A stretch of DNA of 13,761 bases from assembly GCA_031376305.1 (NCBI GenBank), contig JANMDM010000059.1, forward strand, positions 1-13,761. The letters are read 5' to 3'. Shown here in pieces: positions 6,364-13,353 of this stretch. Position numbers and translations under genes: made by a program. The notes under the pieces are model-generated. The model was given only the letters and a program-made list of their open reading frames with translations. It had not been told where the DNA came from and searched no databases. The stretch is from TMP-24 sp031376305. GTDB taxonomy: Bacteria; Pseudomonadota; Alphaproteobacteria; Rhodobacterales; Rhodobacteraceae. Numbering within the stretch: position 1 is the stretch's first letter; each line of letters opens with the position of its first letter.

Positions 6364-6561
6364 ATGAGCGATGGCAGCCAGAGGGTGCCAAAGGCCGCGG
6401 TCGCGCCGGTGAAATATGGATTTGATTGCAACATGGTCGGTGAAATTCCGAAAGTCGCCGCCAGTATGGCGCAGATTGGCCCCTGCGCCAAGACGTGGAA
6501 CAGGTGGCGCGACCAGGCGCGCGCTGCTATGGGTGCGTCAGGGACAAAAACCACGGAATGA
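6364..6561 (+). CDS. Possible small protein upstream of fabG (hypothetical)
   Basis: A 65-residue frame that I do not recognise. Two things support it. A GAGGA ribosome binding site precedes the ATG by about 9 bases. Its stop TGA (6559-6561) overlaps an in-frame fabG ATG (6558-6560) as ATGA, an arrangement common in translationally coupled genes. The product is basic, without signal peptide or membrane segment, has Cys at 22 and 42, and a Trp-rich NRWRD motif. Against it: it overlaps other open frames, has no family resemblance, and fabG probably starts at 6564 rather than 6558, which weakens the coupling argument. Confidence 0.3.
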   Translation: MSDGSQRVPKAAVAPVKYGFDCNMVGEIPKVAASMAQIGPCAKTWNRWRDQARAAMGASGTKTTE

Positions 6562-6563
6562 GC

Positions 6564-7301
6564 ATGTTTGATCTGACAGGAAAATCGGCGCTGGTCACCG
6601 GCGCTTCGGGCGGGATTGGCGGGGCGATTGCGCGCGCCTTGCATGGGGCGGGGGCGGCCGTGGCCTTGTCGGGCACTCGCGAGGGGCCGTTGCGGGAGCT
6701 GGCTGCTGAGCTTGGTGGGCGGGCGCATGTGCTGGTCTGCAATCTGGGCGAAGCGGCTTCGGTGGAGGCGTTGCCCAAGCAGGCCGTCGCAGTGATGGGA
6801 TCGGTCGATGTTCTGGTGAACAATGCCGGGGTGACGCGTGACAATCTGTTCATGCGCATGTCGGATGAGGAATGGCAGTCGGTGATTGATGTCAACCTGA
6901 CCTCGACCTTCCGGCTTTGCCGGGGGGTGTTGCGCGGCATGATGAAGGCGCGCTGGGGGCGGATCGTCAATATCTCGTCAGTGGTGGGGGCCACGGGAAA
7001 TCCGGGGCAGGCGAACTACGCGGCCTCCAAGGCCGGGATGGTTGGCATGTCGAAGTCGCTGGCAGCTGAGGTGGCAAGCCGTAACATTACGGTCAATTGC
7101 GTGGCGCCGGGGTTCATCACCACGGCGATGACCGAGAAGCTGAATGAGGAGCAGAAGGCACGGATATTGACCCAAGTGCCGGCCGGGCGAATGGGCGGTG
7201 CCGATGAAATCGCGGCTGCGGTGCTTTATCTTGCCAGCCCGGAGGCCGGATATGTCACCGGGGCGACCTTGCATGTGAATGGCGGCATGGCGATGTTCTG
7301 A
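6564..7301 (+). CDS. fabG: 3-oxoacyl-ACP reductase
   Basis: A 245-residue short-chain dehydrogenase, the exact usual length of FabG. It reduces 3-oxoacyl-ACP to (R)-3-hydroxyacyl-ACP with NADPH. Features: Rossmann motif TGASGGIG at 12-19, NNAGVTRDNLFMRM at 86-99, and a catalytic tetrad of Asn111, Ser139, Tyr152 and Lys156 (ANYAASKAGMVG). It ends in the GYVTGATLHVNGGMAMF block typical of FabG. The start at 6564 gives the standard MFDLTGK terminus with ACGGA six bases upstream; ATG 6558 would add only Met-Ser and lacks spacing from that site. It lies 184 bases before acpP, the usual fabG-acpP pairing. Confidence 0.97.
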   Translation: MFDLTGKSALVTGASGGIGGAIARALHGAGAAVALSGTREGPLRELAAELGGRAHVLVCNLGEAASVEALPKQAVAVMGSVDVLVNNAGVTRDNLFMRMSDEEWQSVIDVNLTSTFRLCRGVLRGMMKARWGRIVNISSVVGATGNPGQANYAASKAGMVGMSKSLAAEVASRNITVNCVAPGFITTAMTEKLNEEQKARILTQVPAGRMGGADEIAAAVLYLASPEAGYVTGATLHVNGGMAMF

Positions 7302-7329
7302 GTCTCTGCGGAACGGGTTGCGAAAGCGT

Positions 7330-7357
7330 TTGCCTCGGGTCTAGACTGTGTTATAGG
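7330..7357 (+). promoter_or_regulatory. Promoter of acpP
   Basis: TTGCCT (7330-7335) and TATAGG (7352-7357), 16 bases apart, lie in the fabG-acpP gap. This gives acpP its own strong transcription, as expected for one of the most abundant proteins, with a leader of about 120 bases that contains a run of eight G (7373-7380). Confidence 0.5.
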
Positions 7358-7485
7358 CGGCGCTGAATTATCGGGGGGGGCGATGGTGTGCCAGTCCCGA
7401 TGGCCCGGAGAGGGCAAGGCTTGAACCGCTCTGAACGAGCAAAAAAATCAACAGGCGGGCAGACCCGCGAATATGAGGAAATGAC

Positions 7486-7719
7486 ATGAGCGATATCGCT
7501 GACCGCGTAAAGAAAATCGTTGTTGAGCATCTTGGCGTCGAAGCAGACAAGGTGACGGAAAGCGCCTCGTTCATTGACGATCTGGGCGCTGACAGCCTTG
7601 ATACCGTTGAACTGGTCATGGCGTTCGAAGAAGAATTCGGCATCGAGATCCCGGATGATGCCGCCGAGACCATCCAGTCCTTTGGCGATGCAGTGAAATT
7701 CATTTCCGAAGCTGCCTAA
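7486..7719 (+). CDS. acpP: Acyl carrier protein
   Basis: A 77-residue acidic protein with the four-helix ACP pattern. Ser37 in GADSLDTVELVM is the 4'-phosphopantetheine attachment site. Helix II (DTVELVMAFEEEFGIEIPD) is the standard partner-recognition helix. It carries growing acyl chains among FabD, FabG and FabF, all encoded in this window. The start is set by GAGGA about 7 bases upstream. It is bounded by its own promoter and a strong terminator, so it is probably mostly monocistronic. Confidence 0.98.
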   Translation: MSDIADRVKKIVVEHLGVEADKVTESASFIDDLGADSLDTVELVMAFEEEFGIEIPDDAAETIQSFGDAVKFISEAA

Positions 7720-7740
7720 GCGGATTCGAAATAAAGGTTT

Positions 7741-7774
7741 GAAAACGGCACCCCAGCGGGTGCCGTTTTCGTTT
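7741..7774. terminator. Bidirectional terminator between acpP and the LssY_C gene
   Basis: A perfect 13-base inverted repeat, GAAAACGGCACCC (7741-7753) and GGGTGCCGTTTTC (7758-7770), with loop CAGC. T-rich 3' arms exist on both strands, so it can end acpP transcripts on the plus strand and the convergent gene (stop at 7796) on the minus strand. Confidence 0.9.
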
Positions 7775-7795
7775 GTACCGATAAGGGACGGTTGT

Positions 7796-8515
7796 TCAGG
7801 GTGCGGTCGCTAGGGGCGCGGCTCGGATCAGGCCTTCGGTGAAAAAGCGGTCATCTTCGCCGTTTCGTCCATGCGAAACTGGTCCGATGCCTGGAATGTC
7901 GGTAGCCGGGCCTATCCCGCCGGATGCAGTCAGATCGGCGATCACCCCATCGCGTTCCTGATCGATGTCGGGTGAAATATGATGGGTGAACTGGCCGGTC
8001 AGGTGATTGAGTCCGATCGAGATATCTTCGGACGCGGCACCGAGCCAGACAACGGGCTTGCCTGCTCCTGAGCTTGACATTTGCCAAAACCGCACATGAT
8101 GGCGACGGTCGGCATCGAGGCTGATGGGTTTTTCGAAGGCGATATCTTGCGCGCGGGACAGGTAATAAAGGGTGCTGACCGGCGCAGTGTCATAGGCCCA
8201 GCCAAAGATGACGCTGCCCGCGATCTTTATGCCGGACCCTAGCGTCAGGGGATCGGCGCGATGCCAACCGGCCTGGGTCATTGCCGCGATCAGTTCGGTT
8301 TTGGTGCCGACAAGCGCCAGATTGAGCGGATCTCCGGGAATGCCTGCACCCGTGCGGGTACGCAGGCCGCTGTTTGCGGTAGGGTGCAAATGTTCGAAAA
8401 GTTTCCACGCGGCTGGTAAAACCACATAGGCAAGCAGCGCCCAGATAAGAATTGCAAGGGTTGTATTGTAAAGTGACCGGCGGATGCGACTTGCGTTTGC
8501 GTGGCGGGTCGGCAT
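7796..8515 (-). CDS. LssY C-terminal domain membrane protein
   Basis: A 239-residue protein. One transmembrane segment (about residues 17-37, TLAILIWALLAYVVLPAAW) follows a short basic N-terminus, so most of the protein faces the periplasm. The rest matches the LssY_C family as I remember it: GDPLNLALVGTKTELIAAM, then AGWHRADPLTL, ADRRHHVRFW, WLGAASEDISIGL, and THHISPDIDQERD. The function of the family is not settled; it is often found fused to or near PAP2-phosphatase/DedA-type membrane proteins. ATG 8515-8513 has only a weak ribosome binding site; the frame is open to 9040 but the upstream part overlaps the opposite GNAT gene and looks non-coding. It is convergent with acpP and divergent from the GNAT gene. 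Confidence 0.75.
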   Translation of the reverse strand: MPTRHANASRIRRSLYNTTLAILIWALLAYVVLPAAWKLFEHLHPTANSGLRTRTGAGIPGDPLNLALVGTKTELIAAMTQAGWHRADPLTLGSGIKIAGSVIFGWAYDTAPVSTLYYLSRAQDIAFEKPISLDADRRHHVRFWQMSSSGAGKPVVWLGAASEDISIGLNHLTGQFTHHISPDIDQERDGVIADLTASGGIGPATDIPGIGPVSHGRNGEDDRFFTEGLIRAAPLATAP

Positions 8516-8614
8516 TGCAGAACGAACTTTCGAAGAATTGCGGCAAGGGATGTTTGCCAAGCGGCAATTGGATATGATGGGGCACAGGATGCGATGGAAA
8601 TCTGACGGCAGACA

Positions 8615-9163
8615 ATGAAAAAGATACCTGAACTGCGGACTGAGCGGTTGATTCTGCGGGGCATGACGAAGGCGGATTTCCCGGTTTATGCCGCGGTCTG
8701 GCAAGAGCCGGAGGTGGTGCGGTTCATTGGCGGCAAGCCGCGATCCGAGGTGGAAAGCTGGCAGCGGTTTTTGCGGGGCGCCGGAAGCTGGGTGATTGAC
8801 GGGTTCGGGCAATGGGCGATCACCCGCAAGGCGGATGGTGGGTTTTTGGGTATGGTCGGCTTTTTCAACGCCATGCGCGGCATTGGCGCGGATTTTGACG
8901 CAGCACCCGAGGCCGGATGGAGTTTGCGGGCGGCGGCGCAGGGGCAGGGCTATGGCCGCGAGGCGGCGGTGGCGGCGCATGACTGGTTTGATGCACAGCC
9001 CTTTGGCGGACGCAGCCATGCGATGATTGATATCGGGCATGCCGTGTCGTTCGGATTGGCCAAAAGGCTGGGGTATGTGCCGCTGCGGGAGACGGAATAC
9101 GAGGGTGACCGGGTTATGCTGATGGTGCGGCAGCGTGTCTTGGGCGATCCGCCTGCCCTTTGA
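8615..9163 (+). CDS. GNAT-family N-acetyltransferase (RimJ/RimL-like)
   Basis: A 182-residue protein of the RimJ/RimL branch of GNAT. It begins with the typical ELRTERLILRGMTKADFPVY block. The acetyl-CoA binding motif (Q/R-x-x-G-x-G/A) is seen as AQGQGYGREAAVAAHDW at about residues 108-124. The C-terminus has the FGLAKRLGYVPLRE pattern, where this branch usually reads 'NxxSxxVxEKLGF'; here the Asn-x-x-Ser is replaced by HAVSFGLAKRLGY. The family acetylates an amino group, most often of a protein N-terminus, amino acid or antibiotic; substrate unknown. The ribosome binding site is weak. 99 bases separate it from the divergent LssY_C gene. Confidence 0.9.
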   Translation: MKKIPELRTERLILRGMTKADFPVYAAVWQEPEVVRFIGGKPRSEVESWQRFLRGAGSWVIDGFGQWAITRKADGGFLGMVGFFNAMRGIGADFDAAPEAGWSLRAAAQGQGYGREAAVAAHDWFDAQPFGGRSHAMIDIGHAVSFGLAKRLGYVPLRETEYEGDRVMLMVRQRVLGDPPAL

Positions 9164-9329
9164 AGGGCGATGGACGAAGTTTTTCAGATTTTGGCGCAGG
9201 GATTGCTAGGAATCGGAGGAATATTGGCTAAAGTTCGCGTGCGGTCGGTGTCGCAGTCAGCGATGCAGGGCCGGAATGATGCTTCGGGGCGCGCATATCG
9301 GTCGCCGGAGCCTTCGAGGGAGCGTTGCG

Positions 9330-10073
9330 ATGATCCTATACCCGACAATAGAACTGCTGAACGGCCGCTGCGTCAGCTTGACGCGTGGGCGCATTGAGGA
9401 GCCGGAAATCTGGCATGTGGATCCGGTGGCCAAGGCCAAGGAATTCGCCCGTTTGGGGGCGGAATGGATGCACCTGACCGATCTTGATGCGGTCAAGGGG
9501 CTGAACACCAACCACGACCTGGTGTCAAAGATCATAAAAAATGCTGGAATTCCGGTGCAGTTGGGGGGCGGATTCCGGTCGCGTGGGCGGATCGAGGAGT
9601 GGTTTGAGCTGGGGGCGGAGCGGATCGTCATTGGCACGCTTGCGGTGCAAGAACCAGCCTTGGTTAAGGATGTGGTCAAGCGCCATCCGGGCAAGGTTGC
9701 TTTGACGGTCGATGTCTGGAAGGGCAAGGTTCTGGTCGATGGCTGGCGCACGTCGAGTGCTTACACCGCCGAATCTTTCATCAAAGCCTATGCCGGCGTC
9801 GCATTTGCGGCGATCATTGTGACGGATGTCGATGCCGACACCGCCGGAACCGAGGCGTCGGTAAGCATGCTGGCGACTTTGTCGGATATTGCCAAGGTGC
9901 CGGTCATTGCCAGCGGCGCAATCCGCACCATCGATGATGTCGCGCGCCTGAAATATGCGAGTCACATTTCAGGGGCGATGGTCGGACGGGCGTTGTTCAA
10001 CAAGACCATTGATCTGGAGGATGCTTTGGCCGAAGCGCGCAGTGACGTGGGCGAGGTGGCTGCGTTCATTTGA
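9330..10073 (+). CDS. HisA-like TIM-barrel protein (HisA/HisF family)
   Basis: A 247-residue (beta-alpha)8 barrel, close to normal HisA length. HisA isomerises ProFAR in histidine synthesis. Conserved parts: MILYPTIELLNGRCV, MHLTDLDAVKG (53: Asp), VQLGGGFRS (Arg83), VALTVDVWKGKVLVDGW with Asp128 at the family's second catalytic Asp. Differences: residue 8 is Glu where HisA has its catalytic Asp; the usual loop 'DGTLxGPN' reads DADTAGTEASV; and the second phosphate site 'ASGGV' reads ASGAI. No other his gene is near. It may be a divergent paralogue with a different substrate (inference); the name HisA is not secure. Start at 9330 follows GGGAG at 8 bases and gives the standard terminus; ATG 9276 lies too far upstream. 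Confidence 0.85.
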   Translation: MILYPTIELLNGRCVSLTRGRIEEPEIWHVDPVAKAKEFARLGAEWMHLTDLDAVKGLNTNHDLVSKIIKNAGIPVQLGGGFRSRGRIEEWFELGAERIVIGTLAVQEPALVKDVVKRHPGKVALTVDVWKGKVLVDGWRTSSAYTAESFIKAYAGVAFAAIIVTDVDADTAGTEASVSMLATLSDIAKVPVIASGAIRTIDDVARLKYASHISGAMVGRALFNKTIDLEDALAEARSDVGEVAAFI

Positions 10074-10183
10074 ATCCGCTGACGCCGGGAAAAGGCGACG
10101 GGCCTTGCCGGGGTCTTGCGATGCCGTGTATCAAGCCCCGGACTATTGGCAAGACAGATAATCCATAGGACTGGGGACTGGCG

Positions 10184-11446
10184 ATGAGGCGTGTGGTTGT
10201 TACGGGGCTGGGGATGGTCACGCCGTTGGCCTGCGGTGTGGAAGAAACCTGGCAGCGCCTGATCGCCGGTCAGTCTGGCGCAGGACCGATCACACGTTTT
10301 GATGCGTCGCGGGTGGTAACGCAATATGCCTGCGAAATCCCGCGTGGCGACGGCACGGATGGCACGTTCAATCCCGATGAGTGGATGGAGCCGAAGGACC
10401 AGCGCAAGGTCGATGATTTCATCTTGTACGGGATGGCGGCGGCGGTTCAGGCGGTGCGCGATTCTGGCTGGGAGCCGCAAGATGACGAGGGGCGCGAACG
10501 TACCGGGGTGATGATCGGGTCGGGGATTGGTGGATTGAACTCGATCGCTGAGACGGCGGTGTTGATCAAGGAGAAGGGGCCAAAGCGGGTTTCGCCGTTC
10601 TTTATCCCCGGCGCGCTGATCAACCTGGTTTCCGGGCAGGTGTCGATCCGTTTTGGCTTCAAGGGCCCTAACCACGCGGTGGTGACGGCCTGTTCAACCG
10701 GCGCCCATGCGATTGGCGATGCGGCGCGGCTGATCCAGTGGGGCGATGCGGATGTGATGATTGCGGGCGGCACTGAAAGCCCGATTTCGGAAATCGGCAT
10801 TGCCGGGTTCAACGCCTGCAAGGCGCTGTCGACCAAGCGCGCCGATGATCCGGCCAAGGCCAGCCGCCCCTATGACGCGGATCGCGACGGGTTTGTCATG
10901 GGCGAGGGGGCGGGCGTGGTGGTGCTGGAGGAATACGAGCATGCCCGCGCCCGGGGAGCGAAGATTTACGCCGAGGTGCTGGGATACGGCATGTCGGGCG
11001 ATGCCCATCATATCACCGCGCCTTCGGAAGATGGCGAGGGTGGGTTCCGGTCAATGCAGGCGGCGCTGAAGCGGGCGGGGCTGGCGCCCGCTGATATTGA
11101 CTACATCAATGCGCATGGCACCTCGACCATGGCCGATACGATTGAATTGGGGGCGGTCGAGCGGTTGCTGGGGGATGCGGCGGGCAAGGCCACGATGTCG
11201 TCGACCAAATCGGCGATCGGGCATTTGCTGGGGGCTGCGGGGGCGGTTGAGGCGATATTCTGTGTGCTGGCGATCCGGGATCAGGTTGCCCCGCCGACGA
11301 TCAATCTGGACAATCCCGCGGTGCAGTCAAAGCTTGATCTGGCCCCCAACAAGGCGGTGAAGCGCAAGATTGATGTGGTTTTGTCGAATAGTTTTGGGTT
11401 TGGGGGCACCAATGCCTCGCTTGTTCTGGGTAAGGTAAAAGCTTGA
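10184..11446 (+). CDS. fabF: 3-oxoacyl-ACP synthase II (KAS II)
   Basis: A 420-residue FabF, the usual length. It condenses malonyl-ACP with acyl-ACP during chain elongation. Motifs: MRRVVVTGLGMVTPLACG at 1-18, VTACSTGAHAIGDA with the nucleophile Cys170, INAHGTSTMADT with His311, SSTKSAIGHLLGAAGAVEA with Lys342 and His347 (the Cys-His-His triad of KAS I/II), and SFGFGGTNASLVL near the end. The start agrees with family alignment, with GGGGA as a weak ribosome binding site. Its last base is shared with the start of mltG, so the two are translationally coupled. The acpP partner is 2.5 kb upstream, split from fabF by three unrelated genes. Confidence 0.97.
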   Translation: MRRVVVTGLGMVTPLACGVEETWQRLIAGQSGAGPITRFDASRVVTQYACEIPRGDGTDGTFNPDEWMEPKDQRKVDDFILYGMAAAVQAVRDSGWEPQDDEGRERTGVMIGSGIGGLNSIAETAVLIKEKGPKRVSPFFIPGALINLVSGQVSIRFGFKGPNHAVVTACSTGAHAIGDAARLIQWGDADVMIAGGTESPISEIGIAGFNACKALSTKRADDPAKASRPYDADRDGFVMGEGAGVVVLEEYEHARARGAKIYAEVLGYGMSGDAHHITAPSEDGEGGFRSMQAALKRAGLAPADIDYINAHGTSTMADTIELGAVERLLGDAAGKATMSSTKSAIGHLLGAAGAVEAIFCVLAIRDQVAPPTINLDNPAVQSKLDLAPNKAVKRKIDVVLSNSFGFGGTNASLVLGKVKA

Positions 11447-12606
11447 TGTGGAAGCATGTTGTTGCGAATTTTCTGACGATTGCCATCGTTGCTTTGGTGG
11501 CAATTGCCGGAGTGGTGACATGGGGGAAAGGGCAGTACACGGCACCCGGCCCATTGGCCGAGGCGATCTGTCTGAAGGTTGAACGCGGCTCGAATTTTCG
11601 CGTCGTGGCGGAGGAATTGTCTGGCAAAGGGGCGGTGAGCCATCCCTATATCCTGAAGGTCGGGGCGGACTATGCCGGACGGTCCGGGGCACTGAAGGCC
11701 GGGTCGTACCTGATCGAAGCCGGAGCCTCGATGGCGGAAATTGTCGAGGCGCTGACGGGGGCGGGTCTGTCAACCTGCGGGACTGAAATCAATTACCGCA
11801 TTGGGGTCACGGCATCCGACATTGTCGTCAGTGAGTTGGACCCGGCAACCCAAAAACTGGCCGAGGTGATGAAATTTGACCCGGTGGTTGATCCGGTGCC
11901 TGAGGGGTATGCCAAGATCGCCGAAGATGCCGATGCGCGGCTGCGGGTGACTTTGGCGGAAGGTGCGACGAGCTGGCAGGTGGTGGATGCGCTGAGCCGG
12001 GCAGAGTTTCTGACGGGCGAGGTAAAGGATATCCCGGCGGAGGGCAGTTTGGCCCCGCAGCAATATGAGGTCACGCGGGGATCGGATCGGGCGGCGCTGC
12101 TTGCCGATATGCAGGCGATTCAGGCGAAGACGCTGAGCGAGTTATGGGCAGGGCGTGCCGATGGGCTGCCTTATAAGACGCCAGAAGAGGCGATGGTCAT
12201 GGCGTCGATCGTGGAAAAGGAAACCGGCGTGCCGGGCGAACGGGCCAAGGTGGCGAGTGTTTTCCTGAACCGGCTGGAACAGGGGATGAAGTTACAAACT
12301 GACCCTACGGTCATCTATGGGCTGACCAAGGGCAAAGGTGTGTTGGGGCGCGGACTGCGGCAAAGTGAGCTGCGGTCGAACACGCCGTTCAACACTTATG
12401 TCATCGACGGCCTGCCGCCGTCGCCCATCGCCAATCCGGGCCGCGATGCGATTGCTGCAGCGTTGAGCCCCGATAAGACCGAGTATCTGTTCTTTGTGGC
12501 GGATGGCACCGGTGGCCATGCTTTCGCCGAGACTTTGGCCGAGCATAACGAAAATGTCGCCAAATGGCGCAAGATCGAAGCCGAGCAGGGCGCCGACGGC
12601 GGCTGA
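11446..12606 (+). CDS. mltG: Endolytic murein transglycosylase MltG
   Basis: A 386-residue YceG/MltG-family protein. A short cytoplasmic N-terminus and a single transmembrane helix (about 8-26) anchor it in the inner membrane; the rest is periplasmic. A LysM-like region follows (ICLKVERGSNFRVVAEEL), and the catalytic domain has MVMASIVEKETGVPGERAKVA with Glu257 as the likely catalytic acid, RLEQGMKLQTDPTVIYGL, and YVIDGLPPSPIANPGRDAI, the most conserved family blocks. It cleaves nascent glycan strands and so ends their growth. The common 'LPDTY' block before the catalytic region reads LAPQQYEVTRG. The ATG shares its A with the fabF stop (TGATG); a TTG at 11443 would only add one residue. fabF-mltG coupling is common in alphaproteobacteria. 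Confidence 0.95.
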   Translation: MWKHVVANFLTIAIVALVAIAGVVTWGKGQYTAPGPLAEAICLKVERGSNFRVVAEELSGKGAVSHPYILKVGADYAGRSGALKAGSYLIEAGASMAEIVEALTGAGLSTCGTEINYRIGVTASDIVVSELDPATQKLAEVMKFDPVVDPVPEGYAKIAEDADARLRVTLAEGATSWQVVDALSRAEFLTGEVKDIPAEGSLAPQQYEVTRGSDRAALLADMQAIQAKTLSELWAGRADGLPYKTPEEAMVMASIVEKETGVPGERAKVASVFLNRLEQGMKLQTDPTVIYGLTKGKGVLGRGLRQSELRSNTPFNTYVIDGLPPSPIANPGRDAIAAALSPDKTEYLFFVADGTGGHAFAETLAEHNENVAKWRKIEAEQGADGG

Positions 12607-12716
12607 GATTCGGGTTGCGCAATAACACTGAACCCTATGTCGCATTCATGCTATGTTGCTGCGAGGATGATGATCGGCACTGAACCCGGCGCGATCTGGA
12701 CCAGAGGGGGATCACT

Positions 12717-13142
12717 GTGACCACCAACAAAGGATCGTGCTTTTGCGGAAACGTGACGCTTGAGGTGGCGGGCGCGCCGTTGGCGATGGGTTATTGCCAC
12801 TGTGCTTCGTGCCGGTCCTGGTCGGCGGGGCCGGTGAACGCCTTCAGTTTGTGGAAGCCGGAAGCGGTGAGGATCACCAGGGGGGCCGACAGGATCGGCC
12901 AGTATTCCAAGTCCGAGAATGCGGTGCGCAAGTTCTGTAAGGATTGCGGAGGTCATTTGATGACCGATCATCCGGTCTGGGGTATCACCGATGTCTTTGC
13001 TGCGACGGTTCCGGGCATGGCGTTCAAGCCTGGCGTGCATGTGAATTACGCCGGGACGGTTTTGCCGATGAAGGACGGGCTGCCGAAGATGCACGATTTT
13101 CCAACCGATCTGGGCGGCAGTGGGCAAACGATGGCCGAATAG
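12717..13142 (+). CDS. GFA-family (CENP-V/GFA domain) zinc protein
   Basis: A 141-residue protein with the GFA zinc-binding pattern: SCFCGNVTLEV (Cys8, Cys10), MGYCHCASCRSW (Cys27, Cys29, Cys32) and VRKFCKDCGGHL. These Cys bind zinc in the family, named after the glutathione-dependent formaldehyde-activating enzyme, although most members have no proven function and the formaldehyde role is disputed for the type protein. GTG at 12717 is the start, supported by GAGGGGGAT about 7 bases upstream. It is a single gene with its own gap on either side; a weak promoter-like pair (TGAACC at 12629, TATGTT at 12652) lies upstream. Confidence 0.9.
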   Translation: MTTNKGSCFCGNVTLEVAGAPLAMGYCHCASCRSWSAGPVNAFSLWKPEAVRITRGADRIGQYSKSENAVRKFCKDCGGHLMTDHPVWGITDVFAATVPGMAFKPGVHVNYAGTVLPMKDGLPKMHDFPTDLGGSGQTMAE

Positions 13143-13207
13143 GGGGCGGCGCAAGGCTGCCAGGTGATTAACAGAATCTTACCGGATCGTTCTGCAAGCC
13201 TTTGACG

Positions 13208-13221
13208 GTAAAGCATTTTAC
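13208..13221. promoter_or_regulatory. Inverted repeat abutting the -35 box of the GTA promoter
   Basis: GTAAA-GCAT-TTTAC is a 5-base inverted repeat whose centre is about 42 bases before the predicted transcription start. That is where class II activators sit. It is a candidate activator site for the GTA regulator (GafA-type), by inference only. Confidence 0.35.
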
Positions 13222-13250
13222 TTGACTTGGCGAACGGTCCCGGCTATACC
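13222..13250 (+). promoter_or_regulatory. Promoter of the GTA cluster
   Basis: TTGACT (13222-13227) and TATACC (13245-13250) with exactly 17 bases between them. It is the best sigma-70 match in this region, 100 bases upstream of the g1-like gene. Start of transcription is expected near 13257. Confidence 0.65.
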
Positions 13251-13276
13251 TTCGGACATGCTAGAAGAAGTGGGCG

Positions 13277-13309
13277 AGCGGCGCGGGGGTAACCCTTTCG
13301 CCGCTTTTT
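13277..13309 (+). terminator. Intrinsic terminator in the leader of the GTA cluster
   Basis: AGCGGCG (13277-13283) pairs with CGCCGCT (13299-13305); the inside adds GGG/CCC around a TAA loop. It is followed directly by a five-T run (13305-13309). It lies between the promoter and the first gene, with no gene in between to terminate. CGAGCG (13275-13280) could also pair with CGCTCG (13315-13320), an alternative structure that would disrupt the terminator stem. Confidence 0.7.
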
Positions 13310-13353
13310 CAATTCGCTCGTACGGACAGGCATTTGAGGCGGGCAGCACCTGA

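Noticed and set aside
6138..6425. 95-residue plus-strand frame after fabD
   Set aside because: Its start lies in the GAGTATTTG element, it overlaps the better supported 65-residue frame, and the translation is an Arg/Ala/Gly-rich string without motif.
6162..6728. 188-residue minus-strand frame across the fabD-fabG gap
   Set aside because: It overlaps the start of fabG by more than 160 bases, shows no family motif and no ribosome binding site that I can support.
9170..9397. 75-residue frame between the GNAT and HisA-like genes
   Set aside because: It overlaps the HisA-like start and its translation has no recognisable pattern. The GGAGG at 9215-9219 followed by TTG leads only into the same frame.
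10105..10134. Possible fabF promoter (TTGCCG and TATCAA, 18 bases apart)
   Set aside because: Both hexamers are weak matches and other arrangements fit equally well, so no promoter is called.
13144..13160. GGCGGCGCAAGGCTGCC as a terminator of the GFA gene
   Set aside because: The stem has a mismatch and no T-run follows, so it is not a convincing intrinsic terminator.
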